Assembly (NCBI GenBank): GCA_036250195.1
Contig: JAVHZZ010000006.1
Coordinates: 77,585,369 to 77,649,368, forward strand
Length of the DNA: 64,000 nucleotides
Direction: 5' to 3'
Source: Mixophyes australis
Taxonomy: Eukaryota > Chordata > Amphibia > Anura > Limnodynastidae
Part shown: piece by piece, positions 1 to 12,802 of the stretch
How positions within the stretch are numbered: the stretch's first letter is position 1
How the letters are laid out: each line of letters opens with the position of its first letter
Notes under the pieces: model-generated
What the model saw: the letters and a program-made list of their open reading frames with translations, nothing else
Told to the model about the DNA's origin: nothing
Databases searched by the model: none
Position numbers and translations under genes: made by a program

Positions 1-838
1 ACCAAATAGGTGCAGTGCACAGGTAGGTAGACCAGCAACGATGGAAGCAATACTCAGGAAGCAGTAGTATATTGGACAGGTCACCTGGAGATCACTGAAG
101 AGTAGAAGTAGTATGGCAGAGAAGACAGCAGCGGAGCGTTGATCCAATGCAGACAGGCGAGTTGACACAGGCAGGAACACTGTAGAAGCACGGAGAGCGG
201 ATCAGCTGGCTGCAGACACGAGTAGCACTGAAGGGTAGCGACAAGCAGGACACTGCAGATACACGGAGGTAGCGGATAGGAATCAGCTGGATACAGTCAC
301 GATGAAACACAGGAGAGTTAAAGTGAGTTGATAACTGTAGTGCACGGAGGCAGAGGATAGGAATCAGCTAATACAGTCACGATGAAACACAGGAGAGTTG
401 AAGTGGTCTGGAAACCACAGGAGAGTTGAAGTGGTCTGGAAACCACAGGAGAGTTGAAGTGAGTTGATAACTGTAGTGCACGGAGGCAGCGGATAGGAAT
501 CAGCTAATACAGTCACGATGAAACACAGGAGAGTAGAAGTGGTCTGGAAACCACAGGAGAGTTGAAGTGGTCTGGAAACCACAGGAATCAGCTGGGCTGA
601 ATACACGAGGAAACACAGAAACACCTTCAGAGGCTCATGGGAATGAGACTCCAAGATCAGGCAACGAGGTATAGACAGCAGGTGCTTTAAATAGCGAGTG
701 TTGCCTGATCAGCCAATTAACTAAAAGGAACATGTACTGAAGGTTTGAAAGGGCTGCACATGCGCAGACCCTCAGGATGGTGGACGGCCACGGTTTCTAA
801 ACACACGGGAAGAAGCACTCACAGTCTGGTGAGTGACA
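1..838 (-). mobile_element. LTR-like segment, cut by window edge
   Basis: On the minus strand this segment begins TGTCACTC near 838 and has a TATA-like TATTTAAAG at about 690, followed by a long region rich in tandem repeats. The arrangement resembles the LTR of the sushi-group element at 43.5-49.2 kb, which also starts TGTCA, has TATTTAAG in its U3 and lies on the minus strand. No coding part follows and the left end runs out of the window, so the boundaries and family are unproven. It could be a solo LTR or the edge of a full element lying to the left. Confidence 0.4.
263..595. repeat. Nested minisatellite
   Basis: A longer unit beginning 'cggaggcagcggatagg' recurs near 263, 343 and 481. 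Inside it a 28-bp unit, 'gaagtggtctggaaaccaca' plus 'ggagagtt', is repeated head to tail around 400-456 and 535-590. The array lies in the LTR-like segment, in what would be the R/U5 part. Reading frames across it are by-products of the repeat. Confidence 0.7.
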
Positions 839-1554
839 CAAAGTATAGTTCACATGATCCCTACCATACGGAAGCTATGTGTTCCTAAGAAAGCCAGGCC
901 TCACTTTTGCAAAATACCACCAATAAAAAGCGAAGTATAAGTCACATAATCACTTTGGACCGTGGATACAGATTCAAACCTTGGATTTACATTAAAGGAA
1001 CAGATGGGCTGCATTTGCATTTTGAGGGACATATAAATATGTGGCAATACCATTCAGACTCTAGCCTTGATAAAGACTTACATTCAAAGTCGAAACGCAT
1101 TGACTGATGTTTTTCCCAATGTGATAAGGAATTGGAGAGACAGACTTTTCATAAGATCACGGGACCTGTCTGCTCATTCTTACATGCGGATTTCATAGAG
1201 GAATTTAGTCCATCCATTGTTTTTATGTTATGGTTTTTTTTATTGAATTTTAGTTATTTTATGCATTGTATGTTATTTAATACATTAAAGAGGTTATGCA
1301 CTAAATTTTGTCTATTACCTTTGTTTTGGATTCCAATGTTCTTGGGGAGGATAGTGTGGTGTGATTACACAGCCAGTGAAAGGCGTGGATCAAGTATACA
1401 TCTTGTAAACATATACCCTACTGGGTTGGAGTTTGGACAATAACGGTAGGAAACAATATTCATTATTTCTCACGGAGAAATGGACTAAACTTATAAGTTG
1501 ATCTTATATTTAATTGTGTATTTGAACCTATGTACTACACTATATGCACATATA
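839..1554. other. No recognised feature
   Basis: Unremarkable AT-rich sequence. Short reading frames of 66 and 103 codons on the plus strand resemble nothing I know and are within chance expectation. Confidence 0.4.
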
Positions 1555-3540
1555 GGTTGAGGAGGTGGGCAATGTGGGAGCAGGCCTCAAGAGAGAGGGA
1601 GCGGAGGAGGTGGGAGGGGATTGGGTCCTGTGGGCAAGTGGAGGGGAGTGAGGAAGAGAGAAGGGTATGGACTTCATTTGCAGATACCGGAGTGAAAGAA
1701 GAGAAGGAGGGTGAGCTAGCAAGTGAGGAGGGGATAAAGGCGATAGCAGCCACAGAGGAGGGTGGGAAGGGGGACAGAGTGGGCAGGGAGGGGGGAGAGG
1801 GTGGGCTAAGAAGGGACTGCTGGGAAATGTCATGACGTATTGACTCAATCTTGGAGGTGAAGTGGGTAGCAAAGTCGACAGCAAAGACCGTGGGGGGAGT
1901 GGGAGAGGGGACAGGAGGAAGTTGAAGGTGGCAAAAAGCCAATGGGGGTTGGAGGATTGGGAAGAAATGAGAGCCTTAAACAAGGATTGTTTAGAGAGCG
2001 ATAGGGCCGAACTGTAATAATTTGAATTCAAGTATGAACTTGAAGTGGAGGAAGTCAGCATGAGTGCGTGACTTTCTCCAGAGCCGTTCTGCACTGTGGA
2101 AGCATTTTTGAAGACAGCGGGTAAGTTTTGAGTGCCACGGTTGAGGCGGGGACCGAAGAAGCTTGATGGTGACAGCCAGGGCGACAGAGTCAAGTGCAGT
2201 GGTAAGAGTGTGATTGTAAAAGGAGACAGCCTCATTGGGGCAAGAAAGAGTTGTGATGGGAGCAAGTCCAGGAAGGAGAAGAATGTGGTAGGATCAACTG
2301 TGTCAAGATTACGCCTGGTGAGAGTAACCTTGGGAGATGGGGATGGTGGGAGGGATGGAGAGATGCTAAAAGATAGGAGATGGTGCTCCGAAAGATGAAA
2401 AGGTGAATTAATGAGGTCGGAGACAGTACCGAGGTGTTAAAAAAACAGATCAAGGGAGTGGCCACTGTGGTGTGAGAGAGAGGAGGTTCAATGAGAGAGA
2501 CCAAGGGAGGAGAAGAGGGAGAGAAGTTTGGAGGCAGCAGGGTCTGAGGCATTGTCTATAGGGATATTAAAGTCCCCCAAGATGAGGGAGGGAAGGTCAG
2601 AGGACAGAAAGTGAGGTGGCAAAATGATCAAGGAATTGAGAGACAGCACCAGGACAGTAGATAACAGCAACACGGAGGTGGACTGGGTGGAATAGGCATA
2701 TAGAGTGTACCTCAAAGGTAGGTAAAAGAGAGGGAGGGTTCAGGGGAAAGAACCAGAAAAGAGCAGCAGGGGGAGAGAAGTATGCCGACACCAGCACCTT
2801 GCCAGTCCACAGGTCTGGGTGTGTGGGAGAAGGACAAGTCCCCGAAAGAGAGAGCAGCAGGAGAGGTAGTATCCTCAGGGAAGAACCAGGTTTCAGTGAT
2901 GGCAAGCAGGTTGAAGTATCTAGAGATAAAGTGATCATGGATAGAGGTTAATTTAGAAGAGACTGACCTGGCATTCCAGAGACCACAATATAGAGGAAGA
3001 GAGGGAAGAGGAGAGATGTGGATGAGATTATTGGGGTTGCTCGACTGCAAGGGTGAGTATGATATGGAGCGAGGGGCATGACAGGGAGAGTGGGTTGGAA
3101 TTGGATGATAAGCAGGAATAAGAGGGGACTTGTCAGCAGACAGGGAGGGGGCAGGGGAGCAAGAGGTGGGGGAAGAGTGGAGATGGGGCAGATAAGGGGG
3201 TTTATAAATGGGAGAGGCAGAAAGAAGGAGTGATGTGAAGGAATAGATTTCCTGGGGAGAAAGAGAGGGAGGTGGTAAGTAGGAACAGACTGACGCTGAG
3301 AGAAGAGCAGCGAAGGGGACAGAAGGGGAAGGGTGTGAGTGGGGAAAAGGAGGAGAGAGGGAAAGATGGTGGAAGGGGTCGTGAGTCAGATCAGGGGCAC
3401 AGAAGAGAAGAGATGAGTTAAATAGGGAGGTGGATGGGAAGGGAGAGGGGGGAGTGAGGAGGAGGAAGAAAAATGAAAAGGTTGGACAAGGGAAGCAGGG
3501 GGATAGAGGGAGAGGACAGAAGTGAGAGGAGCAAATCATG
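1555..3540 (-). mobile_element. Decayed L2-like LINE, endonuclease part only
   Basis: Minus-strand fragments in several frames match the LINE at 13.5-17.3 kb. These include the start of the endonuclease (WNARSV with the catalytic Asn, then ITETWFF with the Glu, about 2790-2990), GDFNIP near 2580, and the proline/serine-rich linker ending [12 protein letters not shown] near 1600. The copy stops where the reverse transcriptase would begin, so the whole RT and 3' tail are missing. LINEs usually lose their 5' ends, so loss of the 3' half points to a later deletion or rearrangement. Many frameshifts and stops are present. It cannot move by itself. Confidence 0.85.
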
Positions 3541-3809
3541 ATAAAGCTAGAGAAGGTGAATAGGATCTTTAAATATATATACTAATTATTTGTGCAACAA
3601 CACTTTGCAAGCAGATAAACATTTTACTAAGCTTTATTATCAAACAAAAGACTTATTTTCACAATATTTTATTACTTTTGTCTGAGCCTTTCAAATGTCT
3701 TGAACATAAAGCTTTGACATTTGTCATAATATAACGTCTCATTGGGGAATAGTTGTGAAGCAAATCCCTAAGTAGCAAACAACTCCTCTGTTCTTTTTGG
3801 TTACATATA

Positions 3810-4018
3810 GGGGGAGATTCAATTCCCCACATTGTTCTTTAGAACAACAGGAGCTGCGCACAATTACTGTTACTATGGTGATTGCTGCGCATTATTACCG
3901 TTACTACACTAATATCAACACAGAGCCGCGAGTGAAAATCTATGTTTAAATTACCGTGGTAGCAGTAATAATGCGCCCCTCGCCTTGTTCTAAAGAAGGC
4001 GGGAATTGAATCTACCCC
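3810..4018. mobile_element. MITE with 'ata' flanks
   Basis: The ends are inverted copies: 'gggggagattcaattccc' on the left and 'gggaattgaatctacccc' on the right. A 3-bp 'ata' lies on each side. The interior is partly palindromic (cattattaccgttactac versus gtagcagtaataatg) and holds no reading frame. A related, more diverged copy lies near 31102-31246. Confidence 0.65.
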
Positions 4019-4324
4019 ATAGTGTCTGGACACAAAGCACCTTTTATCAATTTGTTTATTCCAGTGTATTTTGAACAGGGTGTGCTGAACTACTGCTGAA
4101 ATGTAATATGTGCTGAAACATGCAATTATATTTTCTCCACACAGCACTCAACAAAGAACATTTGCCAGGTGAAAAATATTGGGATACTATAGTTTAAAAT
4201 ATGACAAAGGTTTCAATAACATTCAAGAAAACTTTCAGCAAAAGTGTTCATGTTCATAACATTATCATGGTGACCATACACAGAGTATGACTTTGGGACC
4301 GTCTGTTAACTAAAGCAACACATA

Positions 4325-4634
4325 GGGCCCGATGCTGAGTTAGGAGCAAAGCAAAACAAAGAAGTAAATTTGCTCCTGGACAAACCATGTTACAATGCAA
4401 GGGGTGTACATTAATTATTTTTTTTGCTCGCATGGAAAATACTGACTTTTTTTCATGTAGCACACTAATACTTGATAGCTTTATTTTTACACTGAAAATA
4501 AAATTGATCTAGTACATGCCCTATCCCAACTACAAATCTGACCACACATTACAGATTTACCTCCCCCTCCAATGTAAGATGGTTTGCCAAGGTGCAAATT
4601 TGCTACTTTTTTTGCTTTAATCCTAACTCAGCAT
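4325..4634. mobile_element. MITE-like repeat, 'gatgctgagttagg' ends
   Basis: The left end 'gggcccgatgctgagttagg' is mirrored by 'cctaactcagcatc' at the right, and the interior repeats the theme 'gcaaatttgct'. The right end has lost its outermost bases. Relatives sharing 'gagttaggagcaaat' or 'taaaataaaa-ctggccagta' lie near 6320-6600, 25458-25683 and 54272. Confidence 0.6.
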
Positions 4635-5675
4635 CAAAAACTAAAGAATGATGAAATCTGATTTATCACAATTAAAATTTGTTCAGGAAGAATAGTGGTT
4701 TCTGGGCTCTATATGCTACAATATTGTGGCAATGAAGTTGAGTCGATTTTAATTATGATAACACCTGTCCTCATGCAAAATTATGTTTTTGAAACTACTC
4801 TGCAAAATTTTGAAGTAGTCCATTAAAACTCGCTGATCCATTGCTAGAGCCATAAGACTTCACTGAGATCTTCTCCATCCCTAAATTATACCTGGCAAAC
4901 ACTAGTTGAATCTTAATCTACGAGACCAAGCAAATGTTTTCCTGTTATCCTAAATTCCTGCATAGCTACAGAATCCATTTGCTGTTTGAATAACTCAATA
5001 TACAATCAAATTTAAGGGACATAAAGGCACAAATGCTCTAGTTCCCTAGACTGTCTTGCTGCCTAGCAGTCTGAAATGACTGTAATTATCTCCTTGTTCA
5101 ACCATTCAAGATCATAGCTGTAGTGCTGGGATTTGCATGATTTGAGCTCCTTATTCCTTAAGTAATGTATCTCCTCTTCCTACACTGAGAGATCCAAACT
5201 TGGTGATGTCAGCCTAATGAAACCTTGGGGAATGGTCCAGTTAGAATGGCGCCTGACTCAGGGAAGATGGTTTTCCCAGGCAACCATTGTAAGAGCCTGA
5301 CAAACTTTATCAATAGCAGAAGGCGGATGCAGAGAACCATCTATGTCATAATACTGATAGATAGGGCATTTTAATTGCAAATACCTATATTGTTAATTAA
5401 AAGGAAATATGATACAGTGATAAAAAATTCAATAAAAGGTCACACATTATTAAGAGCACAACAACATATTTGGTGTTTGGAGCTTCCCCATAGAAACACT
5501 CTGCATGACCTTATGTGGGCTGGTTGAAAATACTAATAGGGGAAAAAGATAACAGTAGAATCTATTATAATCCTGTTTATTCATTTTAATTCTCCATTTC
5601 CTTTAAAATACTCCTTTTAGCCTCACTCATTTCTTTATTGCATGATGAGAGCAAAGGAGCATTGGGTCTCACTTA
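4635..5675. other. No recognised feature
   Basis: AT-rich sequence without long reading frames, tandem repeats or recognisable element ends. Confidence 0.4.
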
Positions 5676-6314
5676 GGGGCCTATTTATCAAAGATCTCCC
5701 CCCTATAATTTAGGGGTAAATCCCCAAAAACTGCTGTTTTCGGGGATTTACCACTAAATTGCTATGTATTATTGTAGCATCGCAGCAGATCTCAGATATC
5801 TGCTGCTTTGCTTCTCTCATCGTTTTACTGAGCACTCCCCATAACAGTGTATGGGACGCTATGTACTAATGGCCGAAACTAAGTTTTCAATCATGTTAAT
5901 GTACGCCATCTGAAGCTAGCGCCATCTGAAGCTGGTGTACATTACCATGATTGAAAACTTTCACTGAAAACAGCTCTGCTCCGAAGAGCAGAGCTGCACA
6001 GTGCATGTGTGGAGAGATCATGTGATCCCTCCATCACATGCCTCAGGCTCTTTCATTCGGGGATCTCTATGCGCATGCCCGAGTTTACTGGTCAGCGCAT
6101 GCGCACAGGGATTGTAAGAGGGGCGAGCAGCACCGCACAGGGAGGAGAAGAGAAGTGAAAGGTAAGTGTTAATATTCACAGGAGCAGGCGTTTATCGGAA
6201 CGGCTGTTCCTGTGTTGACTTTTTAATACATATGAGAAACTTTTCAATTCGCATCTATGTGATGAGGATTGAAAAGTTTCATTCATATTTTGCGGTGATT
6301 GGTAAATAGACCCC
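5676..6314. mobile_element. Harbinger-like non-autonomous element, TTA target duplication
   Basis: The ends 'ggggcctatttatca' and 'tggtaaatagacccc' are inverted copies, with 'tta' on both sides (5673-5675 and 6315-6317). A 3-bp TTA/TAA duplication is typical of the PIF/Harbinger superfamily. The interior has a further inverted pair (aatcatgttaatgtacgcc versus ggtgtacattaccatgatt, about 5890-5958) and a GC-rich part at 6000-6130, but no transposase. It would need an enzyme supplied elsewhere. Confidence 0.75.
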
Positions 6315-6319
6315 TTAGT

Positions 6320-6600
6320 GTGCAGCTAGAAGGGGCAGTTTTTGCACCTTAACAAAACTATGTTGTGCTGCTGGGGGAGGGGGCATGTGAAATGTGAGGA
6401 GAGATTTAATGTTGAGAGGGGGACGCATCCTAACTAAACTCTAATTTGCAGTGTTAAAATAAAAGCTGGCCAGTATTTGGGTGTAACATGCAAACACAGC
6501 CAGTATTTTCTCTGAATGCAAAATCAAATGCCTTTGCACCACTTGCATCGCAACTTGGTTTGTTCGGATGCAAATTTGTACCATTTCGCTAGGTTTGTGA
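6320..6600. repeat. Interspersed repeat shared with 25.5 kb
   Basis: The segments 'gcagtgttaaaataaaa', 'ctggccagtatttg' and 'cagtattttctct' appear here and, in the same order, at 25458-25683. The two copies are old and diverged. No terminal repeats could be fixed at this copy. Confidence 0.6.
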
Positions 6601-6867
6601 CTCACTACTGTAACCGTGGACCATTATCTCTAGTACATGTGTCACTATTGTGCATATCAATGCTTTTATTACTTTAATAAAAATATTCCTAGAAGTGCTC
6701 TCTCACATATAAGATGCATCAGGAAGGTGTAAAAAGAATTGAAAGTATACCATGAGGCCTGGTTTGTATCACCGCCGGTCGTGGAAAACACACAGGTCCT
6801 CCATTTGCGAGTTGCAAAAAATAGGTGTGCCACAGGCACTGCACTTTTATAAATAAGGATGTAAGCT

Positions 6868-7084
6868 CGCATGACCAGGGCCTTCTTCCCTCCTGTCTCC
6901 CTACCTGTTCTTCTGCTCTGTCGTTATTGCATTAGCCTGCCTGGAGTTTCTGAAGTATTGGTACTTTTTGTTTTTTGTTCTGTACTGTTATACCCTGTAT
7001 AGTCTACTGTTTGTACTGTGTGCGGCGCTGCGGAAATCTTGTGGCGCATAACAAATAAATTATATTGATAATAATAATAAATAA
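6868..7084 (+). mobile_element. L2-like LINE 3' tail, 5'-truncated
   Basis: The sequence has the usual tail order: 'agggccttcttccct', a run of short CT/GT-rich motifs, 'tgcggcgctgcgg', 'ggcgcataacaaataaa', then 'ataataataata'. The full-length LINE at 13.5 kb ends in the same way on the other strand. Only the untranslated tail is left, as expected of a short 5'-truncated insertion. Confidence 0.7.
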
Positions 7085-8945
7085 CCTTTAATATTAGTTA
7101 CATGTTTACAAAGATCATATGACATACATGTATATCTTTATAAAAATAATAATAATAAAAGCAATAATTATTATAATATAATATATGTGTGTCAATAATA
7201 AACATACTGTGCTTTCAATTTGAAAAGATGCTTCCAAATGAAACAAAACATCAACAGATATATTTAAATGTATTTGCAATAAGAGCACTGGAATAATGTC
7301 ATATTCCCTTCAGTTAAGGAACTTAAAGATTTTATATTGAAATTCCATTCCTGTTAACCCTATTATTTGGGTCAAGAATCTGGATAAAGCATTCCACGGT
7401 AAACATTTTCAGTGGCAAGAACTGGGACTGTCCAGAAGAGGTAGGGACATATAGAAATATACCAGAATTTTAGATTTTAGGTAACAGAGACTGTGATCTG
7501 TGCTCTTTGAGGACCAGGACAAGTTTCCTAAACCTTGCCAAGGGGCACAAAGTTTTTTTAATTGTTTTCTCTCACCACACAACAGTGTTTTTTCACTGAC
7601 AACCAAAGTTATCTTACATCTGTGACATCTCATATTTTACAGACATGTAGTAGATTAATGAAATAGCCATTCAGCAAAAAAGTGATAGCAGTTAAAACTT
7701 TACAAAGACTTGCAAAGCAGAAACATGTTGCAGATATGAAATCAGGCCAAGCTTTAAACGACTTGTGTTTCAAAGCACGTAGGAGAGAAGGAAGATTGTC
7801 ATGCAGGCAGGAACTTACTTGTTACCTGCCACGAAACAAAAGTTTCTGGGTTACTATGCAAGTAAATTCTTAATTATAAAGTATTTTCTAGGCGTGGGAG
7901 AATACTGCAATCTGAGAAAGAAATTATGTGAGAAATGATGGCATTAAAAGATGTCTGCCTGCATCGTGATGTGAGTGTGCTGTATTATTCTGCGTCTGCT
8001 TGAGTAGGAGTGCATTAACCCGATTACACATGGTTGCTTAGTGATGAATAGCAGCGCTCTGCAGCAACCTCCTGCACAAATATACATAGGGTTAAGTACA
8101 ACAAATGTCTATGTGTGTGCTTATACTATTATCATGTTGCCCGTTCATATTTCAGATATGTTGCTGTATCTTTGTCCCTTTTTTCCATGTGTTTTGCTAT
8201 AGAAGTATAAGTTTTTCCAGCCAAGATGACTTCTCTTTAAGCACTCCAATAAGTCATATTTTAAATTGATATTTTAATGTTTTTAGCATCCTTCACTAAA
8301 GAACAACAGGATGCTTGAAGTTTTATTTTTTTTTACATGATAAACATAAACTAAGTAGGGCATTATTTGACTAATGGGACATTCATTGTGCTACTAGTAC
8401 AATGTCTTATTTGTTTTTTTAATGAAATATTTTTATTTAAGTTTTCAAAACAATATAATTAAAACATAACAATTGCAGTTTTTTCCAAGTATATAAGCCT
8501 GCAAGAAAATGCATATATGAAGTTAAGCATATAACCAGCGCACAGTTCAAGTGAATGTCCAATGTAACATAGCATCCTTGTCACCGCCACACAATACAGT
8601 GGGCAGCCATGAGACCACCAGCCAATACGGAGAACAAAATATGGTTTTTATTGATACAAACAAACTGTGTAATTAATGTGTGAGAACGTTATTATTAGCT
8701 GATGGTAATTTTCATACCTCCTGACATATCAAATGGACAAAGGGGAATGTATAAAATTTGTTATATATAACTATTCTTTCTTCAAGTGTTCATACATCTG
8801 AGCACACTTAAGAATACAATAGTCAAACACAGTTAACTGTCAGTGGCATCAGGGTATAATCTTCATTTAAAAAGTTGGTAAGTTTGTTGAAAGAAAAGTA
8901 TTTTATCCCTATGCTACTACACACGGGCCATTCATGCATGCATAT
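7085..8945. other. No recognised feature
   Basis: AT-rich sequence. The part at 8405-8660 contains T-rich and AT-rich runs that could be an old retroelement tail, but I cannot assign it. Confidence 0.35.
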
Positions 8946-9141
8946 TATATTTTCACATATCCCTTGTTGGGCCTGTTGTCACATATCCCCTGTTGTCACA
9001 TATTGTCTGTTGTCCTATATTCCCTGTTGGCCTATTGTCCCATATCCCCTGTTGTCCCATATCCCCTGTTGTCACAGATCCCCTGTTGTCACATATCCCC
9101 AATTGGGCCTGCTATCGCATATCCCTATTGTCACAAATCCC
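8946..9141. repeat. Short tandem array, 'catatcccctgttgtca' unit
   Basis: A unit of about 17 bp, 'catatcccctgttgtca', recurs roughly ten times with insertions such as 'ttgggcctg'. Because the unit is nearly free of stops, several overlapping plus-strand reading frames appear across it; they are artefacts. Confidence 0.7.
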
Positions 9142-10046
9142 TGTAAAAATAAATTGTTCTTACCGGTTGTGTTGAGCGCCGCTGACCTCCGTCTGGGACT
9201 GGGTGGAAGTTGGTACAGCATGAATCACACAGCATGAATCATACACAGCCTCAGTAGGCGCAGCCCCCAAGCCACTAAAAGCAACAGGCAGCCTCGCGAT
9301 TGGCTGCCTGTTGCTATCCATTGACGGGGTCGACCCCTAGCAACCAGTGAAGCCACCAGGAGGTGGTCCGCATCACCACCCCACTCATCGCCCCAAACCT
9401 CTCCTCCCTATCACAGCGTGTGGTCAGTTTAAAATCTGGAAGCATAGCCCTCAAAATAAATCAAACAAACATGCAACTTGTGTATCATAAAATAACCTAT
9501 TTTTGCTGACATCACCAGGTGACTCAGGAAGTCACATGGACGTAATGTTTTCCGTATACGATTTTAGCACTAGTTTAGTTCAACAATTCTGGCACAAGTA
9601 ATTGACAGATCAGCAACATAAAGTTATAGAATACAATTAAATCCCTTGACGCATCAATCTACTTATTAATGATAAGTATATTCTGCAAATACATAATAGA
9701 ATAAAATAAAAAAATACATCTCAAGACATTTATTCTTAGTATTTATGAATATACATTTTTGCTTGTATCTAAAGAAGAAGCTGGTTGGCATTTCAGGCTC
9801 CGAATAGTTAAAAAGCATGTATTCTGTTTGGACAATACTTCAATACAAAACTGTAGGAAAGCTCCAGTTTTTTCCAGTATGTTTATATTAAAGTTGATGC
9901 ACCAAGTCCTTGGTAAGCTGCAGTGACATAAGCACGTCACTTACAGAATGACAATATGTCAGCTTAACCAGTGTTGATGTTGTTTTTATTCTATGTTTAT
10001 GCTGTGGGAGTCAGCATGAAATACACTGAAAGTAAAAGTATATATA
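9142..10046. other. No recognised feature
   Basis: Mixed sequence, GC-rich at 9170-9410 and AT-rich after that. Nothing recognisable. Confidence 0.35.
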
Positions 10047-10111
10047 CAGTGGTCAAAGTGGAAATTTAGAAGTGGTGGTATAGAAAATGTAAGTGAATGG
10101 GATTTGATAGG
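10047..10111. mobile_element. hAT-type end fragment
   Basis: It begins 'cagtggtcaaagtggaaa' and continues 'tttagaagtggtg-tatagaaaatgtaagtgaatgg'. The same stretch starts at 34133, and the inverted form closes the 133-bp element ending at 21043, where an 8-bp target duplication is visible. No partner end was found near this copy. Confidence 0.5.
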
Positions 10112-11780
10112 TTTACAATGAAACCAGTGTATATAACAAGACAGATCAGTTACTCTAATATATCTATTTTTTATGGATAATGTCCATAAAAAATTCCGGG
10201 TGCCAGTCGGAGGCAGCAGTTGACCCCTCATGCCCCTTTTGCAATATTCTGTCCAGGCATGTCATCAAATTCTTATTTCTATTAGCACATATGAAGTGAT
10301 CATAATCTGTATCACTTGTACTATTTGAAAATCTATTACTCTCCTTGTACCAATAACTCCTGGCATCATAGCACACAGCTAAGAATATCCGAACACCACT
10401 GAAAGTTTAGTCTTTGTTTTTTTTCCAGTGTATGCTAACAGGAACAGAAACTATTTTGGTTCATATGAGTCTTCTGAGAGATTCATTCTCATAAACCTAA
10501 AAAACCTCTCTTGAACGTTATCGAAATTATAACCACTAAACAATTCTGGAGCAGAACGTAAGTGAAATTCAATGAGATAGGCGCCAGTTACCGACAGATA
10601 CGGTATGCTCCCACAATTACTGTTTCTTCCACATTGAAAATGGAGCACACAGTGCATGTTATTCTTCTTAGCAATTCATTAAGACATTATTTGAAAGTAT
10701 AATAGCCTTACATTTTAAACATTTCTCAAGAATTTTCAGTTTAGTCTTCACTGTCCAGTTAGTTGGCTTGTCGTATAACAAGTTTGACTTTTTTGAATGA
10801 TATGAGGCAGGTAGAGTTCGCCACATTTATGTCTCTTCTTACATGACTTGTTTGGTTATGGGTGAAAACAACAGAAAAATACATTAAAAAGTCTCAAAAA
10901 TAGCTTTGGTGGCAATTACTGCATAGACTTTTCTCCTTTTTGAGACCCCACATGTGCCTAAGGTTTTCGCACATCTAGATTAAGCAATTGGTAAGTGTTT
11001 TATGGACGTACCCTTTAAAGTCTTTTAGATGTGATCATGCAGCACTGTTTACCAGCAAAATGAAACACAAATTTGTTTCCCTACACAGAATTATCCTCTA
11101 ACAATTTGAATTGCTGACTCTGTCCAGCTGGTATCAACCATATCTCTAGATGGATTGTTTTACCTTATCACTAATTGAAATATTACGTCTGACACTGCTT
11201 GCACTGAAAATAGTTGGCACTGTGTAAGGTTTGAGAGTTTATTCTTTTCAAAGAGGTAAAATAGTGTATAATCATCTGGCCAGAAATGTGTAGAGTGGAT
11301 CCAAAATGATGTATTTTTACCCATTCCCATTATTTCTTGAGCCAAATCATTATATTCAGCAAATTCTGTCCTAATCCGCTGACAACCAGTGCTTTCAGCC
11401 ACAGCATGATCCTCAGCAGGCAGGTTGGGAATGTGAGCAACATGAGATCTTTACCCACATTCTTCTTTTTTTATTATTGGCAAATCCGTGAACAATGCAA
11501 GGTAGTATTGTACCTCTATGTAAAAGCAGTAACCACAAAAATCGCTCAGCTTATTATTTGTATATTCTTTATTGACAGAGAATATTTTTCAGTCCCAAAA
11601 AAACAAGAGAACAAGAGTATTAACCTACTACATGTACCTTATACCAAAGAAAACACGGAAATATTACATTTATTGTTGTGTGTCTTCATTTAACCACTGA
11701 GTTGCCGTTTTAAAATGGCATATTTAAATGTTGCCAGCGCTGTATCTGTTATCCAAATTAAATAGCAATTAAAGTTACAT
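10112..11780. other. Unassigned region with minus-strand reading frames
   Basis: Three minus-strand reading frames of 68 to about 95 codons lie in order at 11160-11447, 10451-10657 and 10164-10400. They are not low-complexity and match no element in this window. I see only a faint likeness to ADP-ribosyl cyclases (see findings), which is not enough to call a gene. Frames this short are common by chance in AT-rich DNA. Confidence 0.2.
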
Positions 11781-11781
11781 A

Positions 11782-12802
11782 GAGCCTAATGCTGAATTGA
11801 GCGCATGTTGGGCGTAAATAATGCTAAAAGAGTCAGCTTCAGAGGTGAATTCACAACCTGCCAATCAAAAGCAACTAGCTAGTGCTGGCGACTGTCAGCA
11901 TTATTAACGTGTATTTGCACCTGCCCTCTTGCAGGTGTTCATGATACGGCTCCTGACAGGCGTATCTGTGTCTCCCTGCTAGTATTCCAAAGCTGCATTA
12001 AGATGCATAATGTTGATGTTCTCTTTTCATGCACCCAACCTCCTTCTAGTTTATAACTTATTACTGTATTTATACCATTAAATAGCCACACGGACAACAA
12101 ATTACATTTGGAAGAAAGGTCACAGTTTATTAATTATAAATTGTATCGTAAACAGTTGCGGCGAGAGCAGAGCAGTCAACCAACGTATTTGCAAAGACAA
12201 TTTCACCACCAACCCAGGATATACCTTATCTATTGTCTGGTGCTAAATTCTGTCGACAGAATGACTACACTCCTTATGGACTTGACAGTGACGCGACTTC
12301 ACAAAGCAGGCCATGGGGACCTCCTCACGAAAGGACCAAAAGTCTGGTTGCCTTGAAGGGGGCAGTGACCCATGACCAATCCACGAAGCACCATATGCTT
12401 ACTAGTTGCTGACTGCGAGGCTCTTCAACCAACTGTGCATTGCCTGTGCAGGGGAAAAAAGAGGGTTAGTGCAATCACATAATTATGACAGTAGCAGGGG
12501 GGTATCCGGAGCCTGGAGAGTCCCAGTGGATATTATTGGCACTTACCCAATGGGTAAGTGCTATGACAGAGGCAAACACATTTTAATTGTGTTTGGCATA
12601 GGGCCTCTCTTGTTATTTTATGAACAGTACTCCATCTATGTTAGGTTGCCCGTTCCCTCCACTGTCCTGCCTTCCAGTGTCAAAAACCTACACGTCTGCA
12701 TGTGCATATATACGCGTGCTTTATTTGTGGACATGATCACTGCAAATTTTCCTAATTTACACAAAAAAAAAAGAGGTGTACGTCCAAATCAGAATCAGGC
12801 CC
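11782..12802. mobile_element. MITE-like element with 'ata' flanks
   Basis: The left end 'gagcctaatgctgaattgag' and the right end 'aaatcagaatcaggccc' are imperfect inverted copies, and 'ata' flanks both (11779-11781 and 12803-12805). Inside, 12539-12562 is a near-perfect hairpin (gcacttaccca/tgggtaagtgc). A plus-strand frame of 170 codons at 12406-12918 runs past the right end and resembles nothing known. The element is about 1 kb and carries no recognisable transposase. Confidence 0.45.
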
